DNA from: Chloroflexota bacterium | GTDB lineage: Bacteria; Chloroflexota; UBA6077; CF-72 | Direction of reading: 5' to 3' | NCBI GenBank assembly: GCA_016191465.1 | Contig: JACPOP010000016.1 | Coordinates: forward strand, 93,011-157,010 | DNA: 64,000 nucleotides | Part shown: piece after piece, positions 1 through 8,134 of the stretch | How the letters are laid out: each line of letters opens with the position of its first letter | Numbering within the stretch: the stretch's first letter is position 1 | The notes under the pieces: model-generated | What the model was told of the DNA's origin: nothing | The model's database searches: none | Seen by the model: only the letters and a program-made list of their open reading frames with translations | Program-made: the position numbers and the translations under genes

Positions 1-892
1 CGAGCTGGAGTGCCAGCGCCTGGGGGTCCTTCATCTGCTGGATGACCACGCCGTCGAGGTAGGGCCTCCCGCTCTGCCAGTAGTTGGCGTTCCGGGTGTA
101 CTGGGCGTTGTCGCCCTGGACCCACTGGGCGAGCTTGAACGGGCCGGTGCCGACCAGGTGCTTGGTTGCCTCCTCACTCTCGAAAGCCCGGGGGTCGGCC
201 ATGTTGAGGCGCCAGAGCAGGTCGGCCGCGACGGGTCGGGGCTGCTCCATCCCCAACACCAGCGTGTACGCGTCGGGCGTCTCAACGGTGGTGAAGCTCT
301 TGCTCAGACCCGCGAGCTGCTGTGCCGGGACCTTGGGGTCACGGACGCGCTCGATGTTCCACTTCGCGTCGCCGCTGGTGAGCTCGCGGCCGGAGTGGAA
401 TTGGACCCCCTTGCGTAGCTTCAGGGTGATCTGCTTGCCGTCGCTGCTGGTCTCCCAGCTCTCGGCCAATCCCGGCGAGAGCTTGCCGTCGAGGTCGCGC
501 TCGACCAGGCGATCGAAGAGGTGCCAGAGCGTTGCCTGCGTCGGCGGCCCCGAGAAATGCGGGTCGATCGGCGAAATGTCGCCGACGTGCCCCACCCGCA
601 GGGTTCCACCCGGACGCGGCTGCGCTTGCGCCGCGGGAGCCGCCGTGCCTGATGGCTTGCTCGCCGGCTGCGCGGTCGCGGCCGCCGGGGCGGGGGGCGA
701 TGCTGGTGTTGGCGCTGGCGCGGGCTGCTGCGCCGCCGGCGGCTGGCCGGCGGGCGTGATGGGCGCGCACGCCGCCGCGAGGCCGGCCGCGCCACCGAGC
801 GCGAGGAGCTGGAGGACGGAACGCCGATCAAGCCGGCGTTCCTGCACCGCCGGCGGCGCAACGCTCCCGAACGGGTCGTCATGTTGATGCAT
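1..892 (-). CDS. ABC transporter substrate-binding lipoprotein, family 5 (3' part outside window)
   Basis: Only the first ~297 residues are inside the window. Family 5 solute-binding proteins (peptide, nickel, opine and other small solutes) capture a ligand outside the membrane for an ABC importer. The N-terminus carries a twin-arginine-like stretch (RRSVLQLLALGG), a hydrophobic core and a lipobox-like Cys near residue 42, then an Ala/Pro/Gln-rich linker and the family landmarks GGTLRVG, LAESWE, LRKGVQFHSG and YWQSGRPYLDG. The ATG at 892 is the first plausible start. It resembles the protein encoded at 5146-6828 closely enough to be a paralogue (YWQSGKPYLDG there). The permeases, if any, must lie left of the window. 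The ligand cannot be told. Confidence 0.88.
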   Translation of the reverse strand, partial: MHQHDDPFGSVAPPAVQERRLDRRSVLQLLALGGAAGLAAACAPITPAGQPPAAQQPAPAPTPASPPAPAAATAQPASKPSGTAAPAAQAQPRPGGTLRVGHVGDISPIDPHFSGPPTQATLWHLFDRLVERDLDGKLSPGLAESWETSSDGKQITLKLRKGVQFHSGRELTSGDAKWNIERVRDPKVPAQQLAGLSKSFTTVETPDAYTLVLGMEQPRPVAADLLWRLNMADPRAFESEEATKHLVGTGPFKLAQWVQGDNAQYTRNANYWQSGRPYLDGVVIQQMKDPQALALQL

Positions 893-1332
893 CGTGTCGT
901 GCCCTCCCTCGCGGACGCTACGATCGGGCGGCACCGGCCTGGCGCACGCAGTCGGTTCCCCGGTCGCAGACTACGCGGGCGTCGAGCGCCCAACCAGGGC
1001 TAATTCCACGCCATTTCTGGCGCTCGGGGCGCCAGGACGGGGATGAGGCTTCGACCCGGCGGGCTACGAATACCCGGACCTGCCGTGTTGGCTCGTCGTC
1101 GACGCTGGAGAGAGCCAGCCAGCGGCGCGTCGTGGGCCGCGGCGCCGCTCCTGACGGCCAGGCTTCGCCGGCGGTTGGTGGACACGCAGGGGTAGTGAAT
1201 GATTCGCCGCCCCTGCTCCTGCGGGAATGGCTGCCTGGCTCGCCTCCGGCGCGGTAGCGGGCGGTGTCGTCGGACGTCCCGCCGGCAGGCTTGATGGGGA
1301 ATGATACGACCCCCTCGTATCATTCCCCATCA
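893..1332. other. Intergenic region with direct repeat and operator-like palindrome
   Basis: 440 bases between the divergent solute-binding protein and ATPase genes. It contains the first copy of a 57-bp direct repeat (986-1042) and a long palindrome (1291-1333). The stretch 1043-1290 shows short open frames on both strands, but none has a convincing start, ribosome-binding site or recognisable product. Confidence 0.6.
986..1042. repeat. 57-bp direct repeat, copy 1
   Basis: Matches 2560-2616 at 55 of 57 positions by eye, in the same orientation. The inner part is a hairpin: CTGGCGC, loop TCGGG, GCGCCAG. The two copies bracket the AAA ATPase gene, 1574 bases apart start to start. Confidence 0.9.
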
Positions 1333-1333
1333 A
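1291..1333 (+). promoter_or_regulatory. 19-bp-arm perfect palindrome overlapping ATPase start
   Basis: Left arm 1291-1309 (TTGATGGGGAATGATACGA), spacer CCCCC, right arm 1315-1333, an exact reverse complement. The right arm ends on the A of the ATG at 1333. A TATCAT hexamer (1319-1324) lies 8 bases before that A, the position of a -10 box for a leaderless mRNA, and there is no Shine-Dalgarno sequence. The simplest reading is an operator covering the promoter. Which protein binds is not known; self-regulation or a host regulator are both possible. Confidence 0.65.
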
Positions 1334-2523
1334 TGGCCGAGCGCATACGCAGCCCCTACCGCCCGGGGATGGGTCTCGATCCACCGTATCTGGGCGACCG
1401 CGAGGAGCAGCTGGCGCGGTTCCGGGACTTCCTGACCGAGCCCGAGGCAGCCCACAACATCCTGGTGACGGGGCTGCGCGGTGTTGGCAAGACGGTCCTC
1501 CTGAATTACTACTCCGATGAGGCGGAGTCAGCGGGCTGGCTCGTCGCCGATCGGGAGTGGAGCCAGAACGACGCGTCGCCCGACCTCTTCCGCCAACTGG
1601 TGCTTGAGGACCTGGTGCGCCTCACGCTCAAGCTCTCCGTCGCCGAGCGGGTCAGGACGCTTGGCGAGGGCCTTGTGAAGCGGCTGCGGAACGTGCTCGG
1701 TGGTCTCGGGATCGCGTACGAGGGCGTCGAGGTGAGGTACGAGGCGCGCGAGGCGAGGGCGGTCTCGCGGCGCCTCGACGACGAGCTGCGTGAGCTGCTG
1801 GTGCAGGTCGGGAAGCTGTGCCGGACCAGCGACAGCAAGGGCGTCATCCTCTGCTACGACGAGTTCCACGTCGTCGAGGAGAAAAGGGGCACCACCACGC
1901 TCAGCGCACTGCTGGCGGCGGTCGCCGCGGCGCAGCAGCAGGAGCTGCCGGTGATGCTCATCCTGTGCGGGCTCCCGCCGATCGTCGAGCACCTGGTCAA
2001 CGCGAAGAACTACTCGGAGCGTATGTTTACGCCCGAGCGCCTCGCCAACCTGCGACAGGACGAGGCGCGCGCCGCGCTGGTGGATCCCGCCCGGGCACAC
2101 GGCCGAGCGTTCGAGGAGCCGGTCGTGGCCGCGGTGCTCCAGGACACCCAGGGCTACCCGTATTTCCTCCAGCTCTATGGCGACCGCCTGTGGAAGGGCA
2201 GCCCGCGGGACACCATTACCGGGGCGGACTTCGAGCGGCTCCGGCCGGCGGTCCTGCGCGATCTTGACGACATGTTCTTCGAGGGCCGCTACCAGCGCGC
2301 CACGCGGCGCGAGCGCGCGGTGCTCCACGCGATCTCGGCCAGCGGGGAGGAGTCCGCCACCGTGAAACAGATCGTGGAGAAGGGGCAGATCAAGAACAAC
2401 GAGCTGCAGCCGCTGCTCGCCAATCTGGTCGGCAAGGGCCTGATCTTTCGACCGGGCCGCGGGGTGATCGCCTTCACGGCCCCGATGTTCGGGGCGTACC
2501 TCCGTCGCACCGATCCCCACTGA
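1333..2523 (+). CDS. AAA family ATPase (Orc1/archaeal-ATPase-like), standalone
   Basis: A 396-residue P-loop ATPase. Walker A is GLRGVGKT (residues 47-54) and Walker B is VILCYDE (about 171-177). The C-terminal ~80 residues (after RATRRERAVLHAISASGEE) look like a winged helix, as in Orc1/Cdc6-like and related STAND/AAA proteins. No transmembrane segment or nuclease is visible. The frame is open upstream to 1264, but ATG 1333 starts the family-typical RSPYRPGMGLDPPYLGDREE region and fits a leaderless transcript. Its neighbours on both sides are unrelated, and a 57-bp direct repeat brackets it, suggesting an inserted cassette. Function is unknown; solo ATPases of this type have no single assigned role. 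Confidence 0.85.
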   Translation: MAERIRSPYRPGMGLDPPYLGDREEQLARFRDFLTEPEAAHNILVTGLRGVGKTVLLNYYSDEAESAGWLVADREWSQNDASPDLFRQLVLEDLVRLTLKLSVAERVRTLGEGLVKRLRNVLGGLGIAYEGVEVRYEAREARAVSRRLDDELRELLVQVGKLCRTSDSKGVILCYDEFHVVEEKRGTTTLSALLAAVAAAQQQELPVMLILCGLPPIVEHLVNAKNYSERMFTPERLANLRQDEARAALVDPARAHGRAFEEPVVAAVLQDTQGYPYFLQLYGDRLWKGSPRDTITGADFERLRPAVLRDLDDMFFEGRYQRATRRERAVLHAISASGEESATVKQIVEKGQIKNNELQPLLANLVGKGLIFRPGRGVIAFTAPMFGAYLRRTDPH

Positions 2524-2559
2524 CGGCAGTTGATGCGGGTCGTCGTCGCACGCGCAGCT

Positions 2560-2616
2560 GCGCCCGACCAGGGCCAATTCCACGCCATTTCTGGCGCTCG
2601 GGGCGCCAGGACGGGG
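2560..2616. repeat. 57-bp direct repeat, copy 2
   Basis: Second copy of the repeat at 986-1042, same orientation, two mismatches. It ends 11 bases before the stop codon of the LysR gene on the opposite strand and contains the same CTGGCGC/GCGCCAG hairpin. It could be an attachment or excision scar, or a REP-like hairpin used twice. Confidence 0.9.
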
Positions 2617-2627
2617 CGGCGCTGGCG

Positions 2628-3536
2628 TCAGCCCGCCGCCGGCTTCGGCGCCAGGCGCTCGCGCACGAGCGCGCAGAACGCGCGCTCCGGCTGCGTGGGC
2701 GTGCGCCCGGACCGCGTGAATAGGACATACGCGACGGGCATGGTGACATCGGCCAGGTGGAGGGCCACCAGACGCCCGTCGCCAAGCTCCTCCTCCACGG
2801 CGGAACGCGGCAGCACCCCAACGCCGTCGCTCTCCGCGACCAGGCGCTTGATGGCCTCGGCCGTGCGGAGCTCCACTGTGTGCTGGGCGTCGAACGGCTT
2901 GCGCGTCAGGGCGCCCCACACCTGGCCCCAGAAGGGTTGGCGGAACTGGCCGATGAGGAGCTGGGTGCGCAGCTCCGCCCAGAAAATGTCCCGCGCCGGC
3001 GCCAGCCGCGACCGGGGGGCGACCACGAACGTCATCGCGTCCTCGTAGAGTGGCTCGGACTGCCAGCCACTGGGCGGGGGAAAGGGCGCGCCGATCCCCA
3101 GGTCGACCTCGCCACTGGCCAGGTCCTGGGACATGCCCATGAGTGCGCTCACCCTGAGCTCGACCCGTACATCGGGGTAGGTGCGGATGAACTCGCCGAT
3201 AACCGGTGGGAGCAGGTAATCGGCGGGTGTGGCGCTGGCGACGATCCGCAAGAGGCCGTGGGTACCGGCCTTGATGTTGTCGGCCAGATCATTCAGCTCG
3301 TCCACCTCACGCACGAGACTCTGCGCCCGGCCGGCCAGCACCTGGCCCGCGGCGGTGAGAAAGATGCGCCGGCCGCGCTGCTCGACCAGCGGGAAACCGG
3401 CCCGCGTCTCGGTGACGTGGAGGGCCTTGCTCACCGATGAATGGCCCATGGCCAGTTGCTCGCCGATCTCGGTGACGGTCTTGCCCTCCGCCAGGCCTGC
3501 CAGAACCCGCAATTCGGTCAGAGAAAACTGCACCAC
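2628..3536 (-). CDS. LysR family transcriptional regulator
   Basis: 302 residues, the usual LysR length. An N-terminal winged HTH (about residues 3-60, FSLTELRVLAGLAEGKTVTE to RRIFLTAAG) is followed by a type 2 periplasmic-binding-like effector domain. The open frame continues far upstream, but GTG 3536 is chosen because the HTH starts right after it and a GGGGAGGGG ribosome-binding site lies just before it. The gene diverges from the P450/solute-binding series, the standard LysR arrangement for controlling an adjacent catabolic operon in response to its substrate or product. The effector is unknown. Confidence 0.9.
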   Translation of the reverse strand: MVQFSLTELRVLAGLAEGKTVTEIGEQLAMGHSSVSKALHVTETRAGFPLVEQRGRRIFLTAAGQVLAGRAQSLVREVDELNDLADNIKAGTHGLLRIVASATPADYLLPPVIGEFIRTYPDVRVELRVSALMGMSQDLASGEVDLGIGAPFPPPSGWQSEPLYEDAMTFVVAPRSRLAPARDIFWAELRTQLLIGQFRQPFWGQVWGALTRKPFDAQHTVELRTAEAIKRLVAESDGVGVLPRSAVEEELGDGRLVALHLADVTMPVAYVLFTRSGRTPTQPERAFCALVRERLAPKPAAG

Positions 3537-3860
3537 CCCGAACCCCTCCCCACAGGGTGCCCCAGGCGCCGCCCTGTGCGCAATTCCACCGTCGGAGGAC
3601 GGCTCCCCGATTTGTCGAAAGGATCCCATCGGAACAGGTTCCGTCGCTCGGGCCCACCTGTGGCGCCGTCGACGAGCAGACGTCCTGCGCCCGGGGGCAA
3701 CAGGACGTGTGCCGATTCGACGCTGGTCCGCTGTAGGCAGGAGGGCTACCCTTCCGACAAGCACCGGGTACGGCGCGTGATGGTTGACCGGGCGCCAAGC
3801 ACGTCGTGCTGGATCTTCTGAGCAGCGAGCCGAGCAGCCGGCAAAGGGGATGGGCACCAG
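3537..3860. promoter_or_regulatory. Divergent promoter region between LysR and P450 genes
   Basis: 324 bases without a credible gene. LysR proteins normally bind such shared regions, so the operators of both directions should lie here. I could not single out a convincing T-N11-A site or -35/-10 pair by eye. Confidence 0.45.
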
Positions 3861-5057
3861 GTGGCAGACGAGCGCCTCACCGACGACTTCAACCCGCTCC
3901 CGCCTGAGACGTTCACGAGCGCGCACGAGACGTTCGCCGAGATGCGGCAGACGTGCCCGGTCGCACACACCAGCGCCTGGAATGGGTTCTGGGCGTTGTT
4001 GCGCCACGAGGACGTCAGCGCCGTCCTGAAGGACTACCAGACCTACACCACCATGGTCCAGAACGTGGTTCCCCGGGTGGCGTTCACCGGTCGCAGACCC
4101 CCGCTCCATCTTGATCCCCCCGAGCACACCGTCTATCGGCGGATCCTGGTCCCGTTCTTCACGCCGGAGAAGATGGCCCGGTTCGAGCCCGCCGTGCGCC
4201 GCGTGACCGTGGAGCTGCTCCAGCCATTCATTGCCGCGGGCGGCGGCGACATCTGCGCCGAGTTCACGCATCGCCTCCCTGGCTACGTCTTCGCCGAGTT
4301 CTTTAATCTCTCGACCCAGCTTTCCATGGCTATCCGGGAGGTCACCCGGCTGTACGACCTGGCGCTTCAAGAGGCCGACGATCAGCTCGTCAAGCAGACG
4401 AGCCTTCAACTGTACGACCTCGCGCGGGGGATCATAGAGCTCCGCAAGGCCGAGCCGATGGACCCGGCCGAGGACATGACAAGCGCCTTCCTGGCGGCCC
4501 GCGACAGCAACGGCGAGCCGCTCCCGGAGGCGATGATCCTCGGCACCATTCGCCAGCTCATCGTGGTTGGCATGATCGCGCCGAGCGTCTTCATCGGCAG
4601 CGTCGCCATACACCTTTCGGAGCACCCCCAGGTCCAGGCGCAGCTTCGCGGCGACCGGAGCTTGATCCCCGCGGCCGTGGAGGAATACCTCCGCCTGTTC
4701 ACTCCCTACCGTGGGTTCGCCCGGACCGCGACCCGCGACGTGGTCATTCGGGGTCGGACAATCAAGAAAGATGAGCCCATCGCGCTCGTGTACGCCTCCG
4801 CGAACCGTGACGAGTCGGTCTTTCCCGACGGGGACCAGTTCATCCTCAACCGGCCAAACCTGAAGCAGCACGTCGCCTTTGGCGGAGGGCCGCACCAGTG
4901 CGCCGGGGCTCCGCTGGCGCGGATGATGCTGGCGATCACGCTGGAGGAGCTCCTCGGCCGCTCCCGCCACATTGAGGTGTCGGGGCCACCGCGTATGACG
5001 GGATGGCCCGAGTGGGGGACGCTCTCGGCACCGCTCCGCATCGTCCCTGCCTCGTGA
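3861..5057 (+). CDS. Cytochrome P450 lacking the I-helix acid-alcohol pair
   Basis: A soluble bacterial-type P450 monooxygenase of 398 residues. The heme-thiolate loop is FGGGPHQCAG with Cys347, the ExxR is EYLR (275-278), and the heme-propionate motif region HLDPPEHT lies near 83-90. The I-helix is atypical: VVGMIAPS (about 235-242) where the family normally has AGxDTT or AGxETT, so the acid and threonine used for O2 activation are Ile and Ala. That points to substrate-assisted proton delivery, peroxide use or another reaction. GTG 3861 is preceded by AAGGGGA. It is the first gene of the plus-strand series. No ferredoxin or reductase is adjacent, so redox partners must be shared. Confidence 0.92.
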   Translation: MADERLTDDFNPLPPETFTSAHETFAEMRQTCPVAHTSAWNGFWALLRHEDVSAVLKDYQTYTTMVQNVVPRVAFTGRRPPLHLDPPEHTVYRRILVPFFTPEKMARFEPAVRRVTVELLQPFIAAGGGDICAEFTHRLPGYVFAEFFNLSTQLSMAIREVTRLYDLALQEADDQLVKQTSLQLYDLARGIIELRKAEPMDPAEDMTSAFLAARDSNGEPLPEAMILGTIRQLIVVGMIAPSVFIGSVAIHLSEHPQVQAQLRGDRSLIPAAVEEYLRLFTPYRGFARTATRDVVIRGRTIKKDEPIALVYASANRDESVFPDGDQFILNRPNLKQHVAFGGGPHQCAGAPLARMMLAITLEELLGRSRHIEVSGPPRMTGWPEWGTLSAPLRIVPAS

Positions 5058-5145
5058 TGGGTACGGGGCGTCCATTCACGGAGCACCGGACACTACCGCT
5101 ACGCGGTGAGAGGTTCGATACGATCACACAATCAGGGGGAATCTG

Positions 5146-6828
5146 ATGGACCGGGACATGGACGTATCTGAACGGTCGACGCGCCGGCGGACCCTCGATC
5201 GACGGGCGGCCCTACGACTGGCGTTCGGGGCCTCGACGGCATCGCTGCTCGCGGCCTGTGCGCCGATCGCGCCCGCCGCGCCGACTGCCCAGCCCCCTGC
5301 GAAGCCCGCGGGGAGTACCGCCACCACGACCACGGGCGCGTCTCCGGTCAGCGCCGCGCCGAGCGCCCCCGCGGCTGCCCAGCCCCGGAGCGGCGGGACG
5401 CTCCGGGTCGGCATCGGGGCCGATCTCACTACGCTCGACGCTCACTTCGTCGGGAACTCGTGGTTCGATACGACCTGGCAAGCGTACGACCGCCTGGTGG
5501 CGCTCAATAACAAGCTTCAACCCCAGCCCCAGCTCGCCGAGAGCTGGGAGGTGAGCCCTGACCTGAAGAAGGTCACCTTCAAGCTCCGCAAGGGCGTCAC
5601 GTTCCACTCCGGCCGCCCCTTCACGAGCGACGACGTCAAGTGGAACATCCTGCGCGTGCGTGACCCGAAGCTGGGCGTGGCGCAGCTCACCAACATGAGC
5701 AATTGGTTTCCGAGCATCGAGACACCGGATCTCTCGACGATTACCCTCACGTCGGAACAGCCCCGGCCGGCGCTCTTCGACTTCTTCGAGTACCTGAACA
5801 TCGCCGACCAGACCGTGCTGACCACCCCGGAAGAAGGCAAGGTCAGGATCGCCGGAACTGGGCCGTTCGTCTTCCAGGAATGGATCCCCGGGCAGGAGAT
5901 CCGGTTTGTCAAGAACAAGAATTACTGGCAAAGTGGCAAGCCGTACCTCGATGGTCTGACGTTCGTCCCACACCGTGACGCGCTTGCCATGGTGGTGCAG
6001 CTCGAGGGCGGCTCCATCGACGCCGCGGACAACCCGCCCACCGCCGAGGCCGCCCGGTTGAAGCAAGGTTCGAAGTTCCGCGTGGTCTCCGATCCGCAGC
6101 CGGGCCAGTACTTCATTCTGGCCGCGCAGGTCACCCGGCCACCGATGGACAACAAGCTGGTCCGCCAGGCGCTGCAGTATGGCGTCGACCGCAAACGCTT
6201 CGTCGACACCGTCCTCGGCGGTATTGGCGAGCCGGGCGCGCTGCCGTGGCCATCGTTCTCGCCCGCCTACGACGCCGCCAAGAACCAGCGGTACGCCTTC
6301 GATCCCGCGAAGGCGTCGACCCTGTTGAAGCAGGCCGGCGCCGACGGCGCCGAATTCGACATCACCTACTCGGCAGCTTCGCCGGACGCGGCCGGGCTCG
6401 CCCAGATCATGCAGGCGGACTACACGAAAATCGGCGCCAAAACGACCCTGCGCGGCCTGGAAGGGCTGGCCTTTCAGAACGCGTTGAACAACAGCGACTA
6501 TCGCGGGTTCATCATCAATCTCGGCGGCTACGCAGAGATCGACCCCAGCTCGTTGTTCACCATCGGACGGACCTGGAACTTCTCCATCAATATGGCCCAG
6601 TTCAAGAGTGACCAGTACACCCAACTGGTGACCGCCGCCGGGAGTGAGCCGGACCCGACGAAGCGGAAGCAGATCTTCGATCAGCTCAATGACCTGATCC
6701 TCGACGAGGCGTTCGTCGTCCCGGTCACCTCTGCCCCCGCCAAGATCGCCGCGCGGGCTGGCGTGGAGGGGATCACGTACAACCAGCACCAGGGGATCAA
6801 CTTCAGCGACGTCTGGCTCGGCGCCTGA
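5146..6828 (+). CDS. ABC transporter substrate-binding lipoprotein, family 5 (orphan)
   Basis: A 560-residue extracellular solute-binding protein. It has twin-arginine-like RRTLDRRAALRLAFG, lipobox-like LLAACAP with Cys38, an Ala/Pro/Thr linker to about residue 83, then GGTLRVGIG, LAESWEVS, LRKGVTFHSG, KNYWQSGKPYLDG and the C-terminal lobe. An AGGGGGA ribosome-binding site precedes ATG 5146. It sits between two P450 genes with no permease or ATPase genes nearby, so it must share an importer encoded elsewhere or act as a binding/sensing protein. Placement implies that it delivers the compound the P450s oxidise (inference). Confidence 0.92.
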   Translation: MDRDMDVSERSTRRRTLDRRAALRLAFGASTASLLAACAPIAPAAPTAQPPAKPAGSTATTTTGASPVSAAPSAPAAAQPRSGGTLRVGIGADLTTLDAHFVGNSWFDTTWQAYDRLVALNNKLQPQPQLAESWEVSPDLKKVTFKLRKGVTFHSGRPFTSDDVKWNILRVRDPKLGVAQLTNMSNWFPSIETPDLSTITLTSEQPRPALFDFFEYLNIADQTVLTTPEEGKVRIAGTGPFVFQEWIPGQEIRFVKNKNYWQSGKPYLDGLTFVPHRDALAMVVQLEGGSIDAADNPPTAEAARLKQGSKFRVVSDPQPGQYFILAAQVTRPPMDNKLVRQALQYGVDRKRFVDTVLGGIGEPGALPWPSFSPAYDAAKNQRYAFDPAKASTLLKQAGADGAEFDITYSAASPDAAGLAQIMQADYTKIGAKTTLRGLEGLAFQNALNNSDYRGFIINLGGYAEIDPSSLFTIGRTWNFSINMAQFKSDQYTQLVTAAGSEPDPTKRKQIFDQLNDLILDEAFVVPVTSAPAKIAARAGVEGITYNQHQGINFSDVWLGA

Positions 6829-6859
6829 GAGCGCCCACCGCTCGAGAGGTTGGGAGGCG

Positions 6860-8077
6860 GTGGAGAACGACCGCATCAGCGCGTTCGAGGATGGGCCGCC
6901 CGCGACCCCGGACTGGGATCCCCTCGCCTCCAACGGCGAGACGGACCCGGCCGCGCTGTATGCGCGCCTGCGTACGGAGTGCCCCGTGGCCTACAGCGAA
7001 CGCTATGGCGGCTTCTGGTCGCTGACCCGCTACGACGACATCGCCCGGGCTGCACTGGACACGGAGACGTTCAGTAGCGCCACCCTGGCCACGATCCCCC
7101 CGCTCGGAGGACCGCGCCGCATCCCCCTCGAATCCGATCCTCCCGAGCACACCAGCATCCGGCGCATCCTCCAGCCGTACTTCAACCCGGCGGCGGTGCA
7201 GGTGCTCGAACCCGGCATTCGGCGCCACGTGACGGAGCTCCTCGCTCCACTCCTGCAGGTCGGCGGGGGCGACGCCGTCAGCGCGCTGACGCACCCCCTT
7301 CCCATCCGCGTCCTGTGCGAGCTGCTGCACGTGCCGCTGGCCGCCTTCCCCGAAATCGAGCGCTGGTCCCGCGCCGTGGTCGGCGCCGCCGTGCGGGAGG
7401 ATCAGAATGCTTTGCGGGAGGCGAACGAGGGCTTTGCCGCCTGTGTGCGTGGCATCGTTGCCGAGCGACGGTCCGAGCCGCTCGACCCGGCGGTCAACGT
7501 GATCAGCGCCCTCTTCGCCGCCACGATCGAGGGCCGCCCATTGTCCGAGGCGGAGATCGTGGGGATCACCCGCTTGATCCTGAGCGCGGGCCACAGCACG
7601 ACCACCGACGGCCTGGGCAATGCGCTGCTGCGGCTCGCCCGCGATGCCGACCTCCAGGATCGGCTCCGAGCCACCCCCGATCCGGGCTTGGTGCGATCCG
7701 CCGTGGAGGAGTTTCTCCGCCTGGACGCGCCGATCCAGTCCCGCGGGCGGACCGTGACGCGCGAGGTCGAGATCGCGGGTCGCCATCTGCGGGCCGGCGA
7801 CAGGGTCTCGCTCGTCGTCGGCTCGGCAAACCGCGATTCCGCCGCCTTCGCCGATCCAGACTCCTGCGAGGTCCAGCGGCGCCCGAACCGTCACATGGCC
7901 TTCGGGTATGGCATCCACCGCTGCATCGGGGAGCATCTCGCGCGGATCGAGATGCGGATTGCCCTTGAGGAGGTGTTGGCCCGAACCCGCTCCTTCCGTC
8001 TCAATGGGCCGGCCGCGCGTCGACCGTGGCCACAGCTCGGGGTGTCGCGCCTGCCGCTCGCCATCGATCCACGGTAG
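6860..8077 (+). CDS. Cytochrome P450
   Basis: A second soluble P450, 405 residues. The heme loop is FGYGIHRCIG with Cys355, the ExxR is EFLR (284-287), and the I-helix has AGHSTT (243-248), close to the canonical AGxxTT with Ser in the acidic position. The region ESDPPEHT (91-98) is also typical. It starts at GTG 6860 after GGGAGGCG, 31 bases past the solute-binding protein gene, so it is probably co-transcribed with it. Together with the first P450 it suggests two oxidation steps on one substrate or on two related substrates. Confidence 0.93.
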   Translation: MENDRISAFEDGPPATPDWDPLASNGETDPAALYARLRTECPVAYSERYGGFWSLTRYDDIARAALDTETFSSATLATIPPLGGPRRIPLESDPPEHTSIRRILQPYFNPAAVQVLEPGIRRHVTELLAPLLQVGGGDAVSALTHPLPIRVLCELLHVPLAAFPEIERWSRAVVGAAVREDQNALREANEGFAACVRGIVAERRSEPLDPAVNVISALFAATIEGRPLSEAEIVGITRLILSAGHSTTTDGLGNALLRLARDADLQDRLRATPDPGLVRSAVEEFLRLDAPIQSRGRTVTREVEIAGRHLRAGDRVSLVVGSANRDSAAFADPDSCEVQRRPNRHMAFGYGIHRCIGEHLARIEMRIALEEVLARTRSFRLNGPAARRPWPQLGVSRLPLAIDPR

Positions 8078-8134
8078 ACGGCGCCAGGCCCCGGGATTCT
8101 CCATACCACGCCGTGCCCATACGGGAGGATGTCC

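Noticed and set aside
2628..5075. 815-codon minus-strand open frame spanning LysR and the P450 region
   Set aside because: Only the LysR part (2628-3536) has family sequence; the upstream part is antisense to the P450 heme-loop region and results from high G+C.
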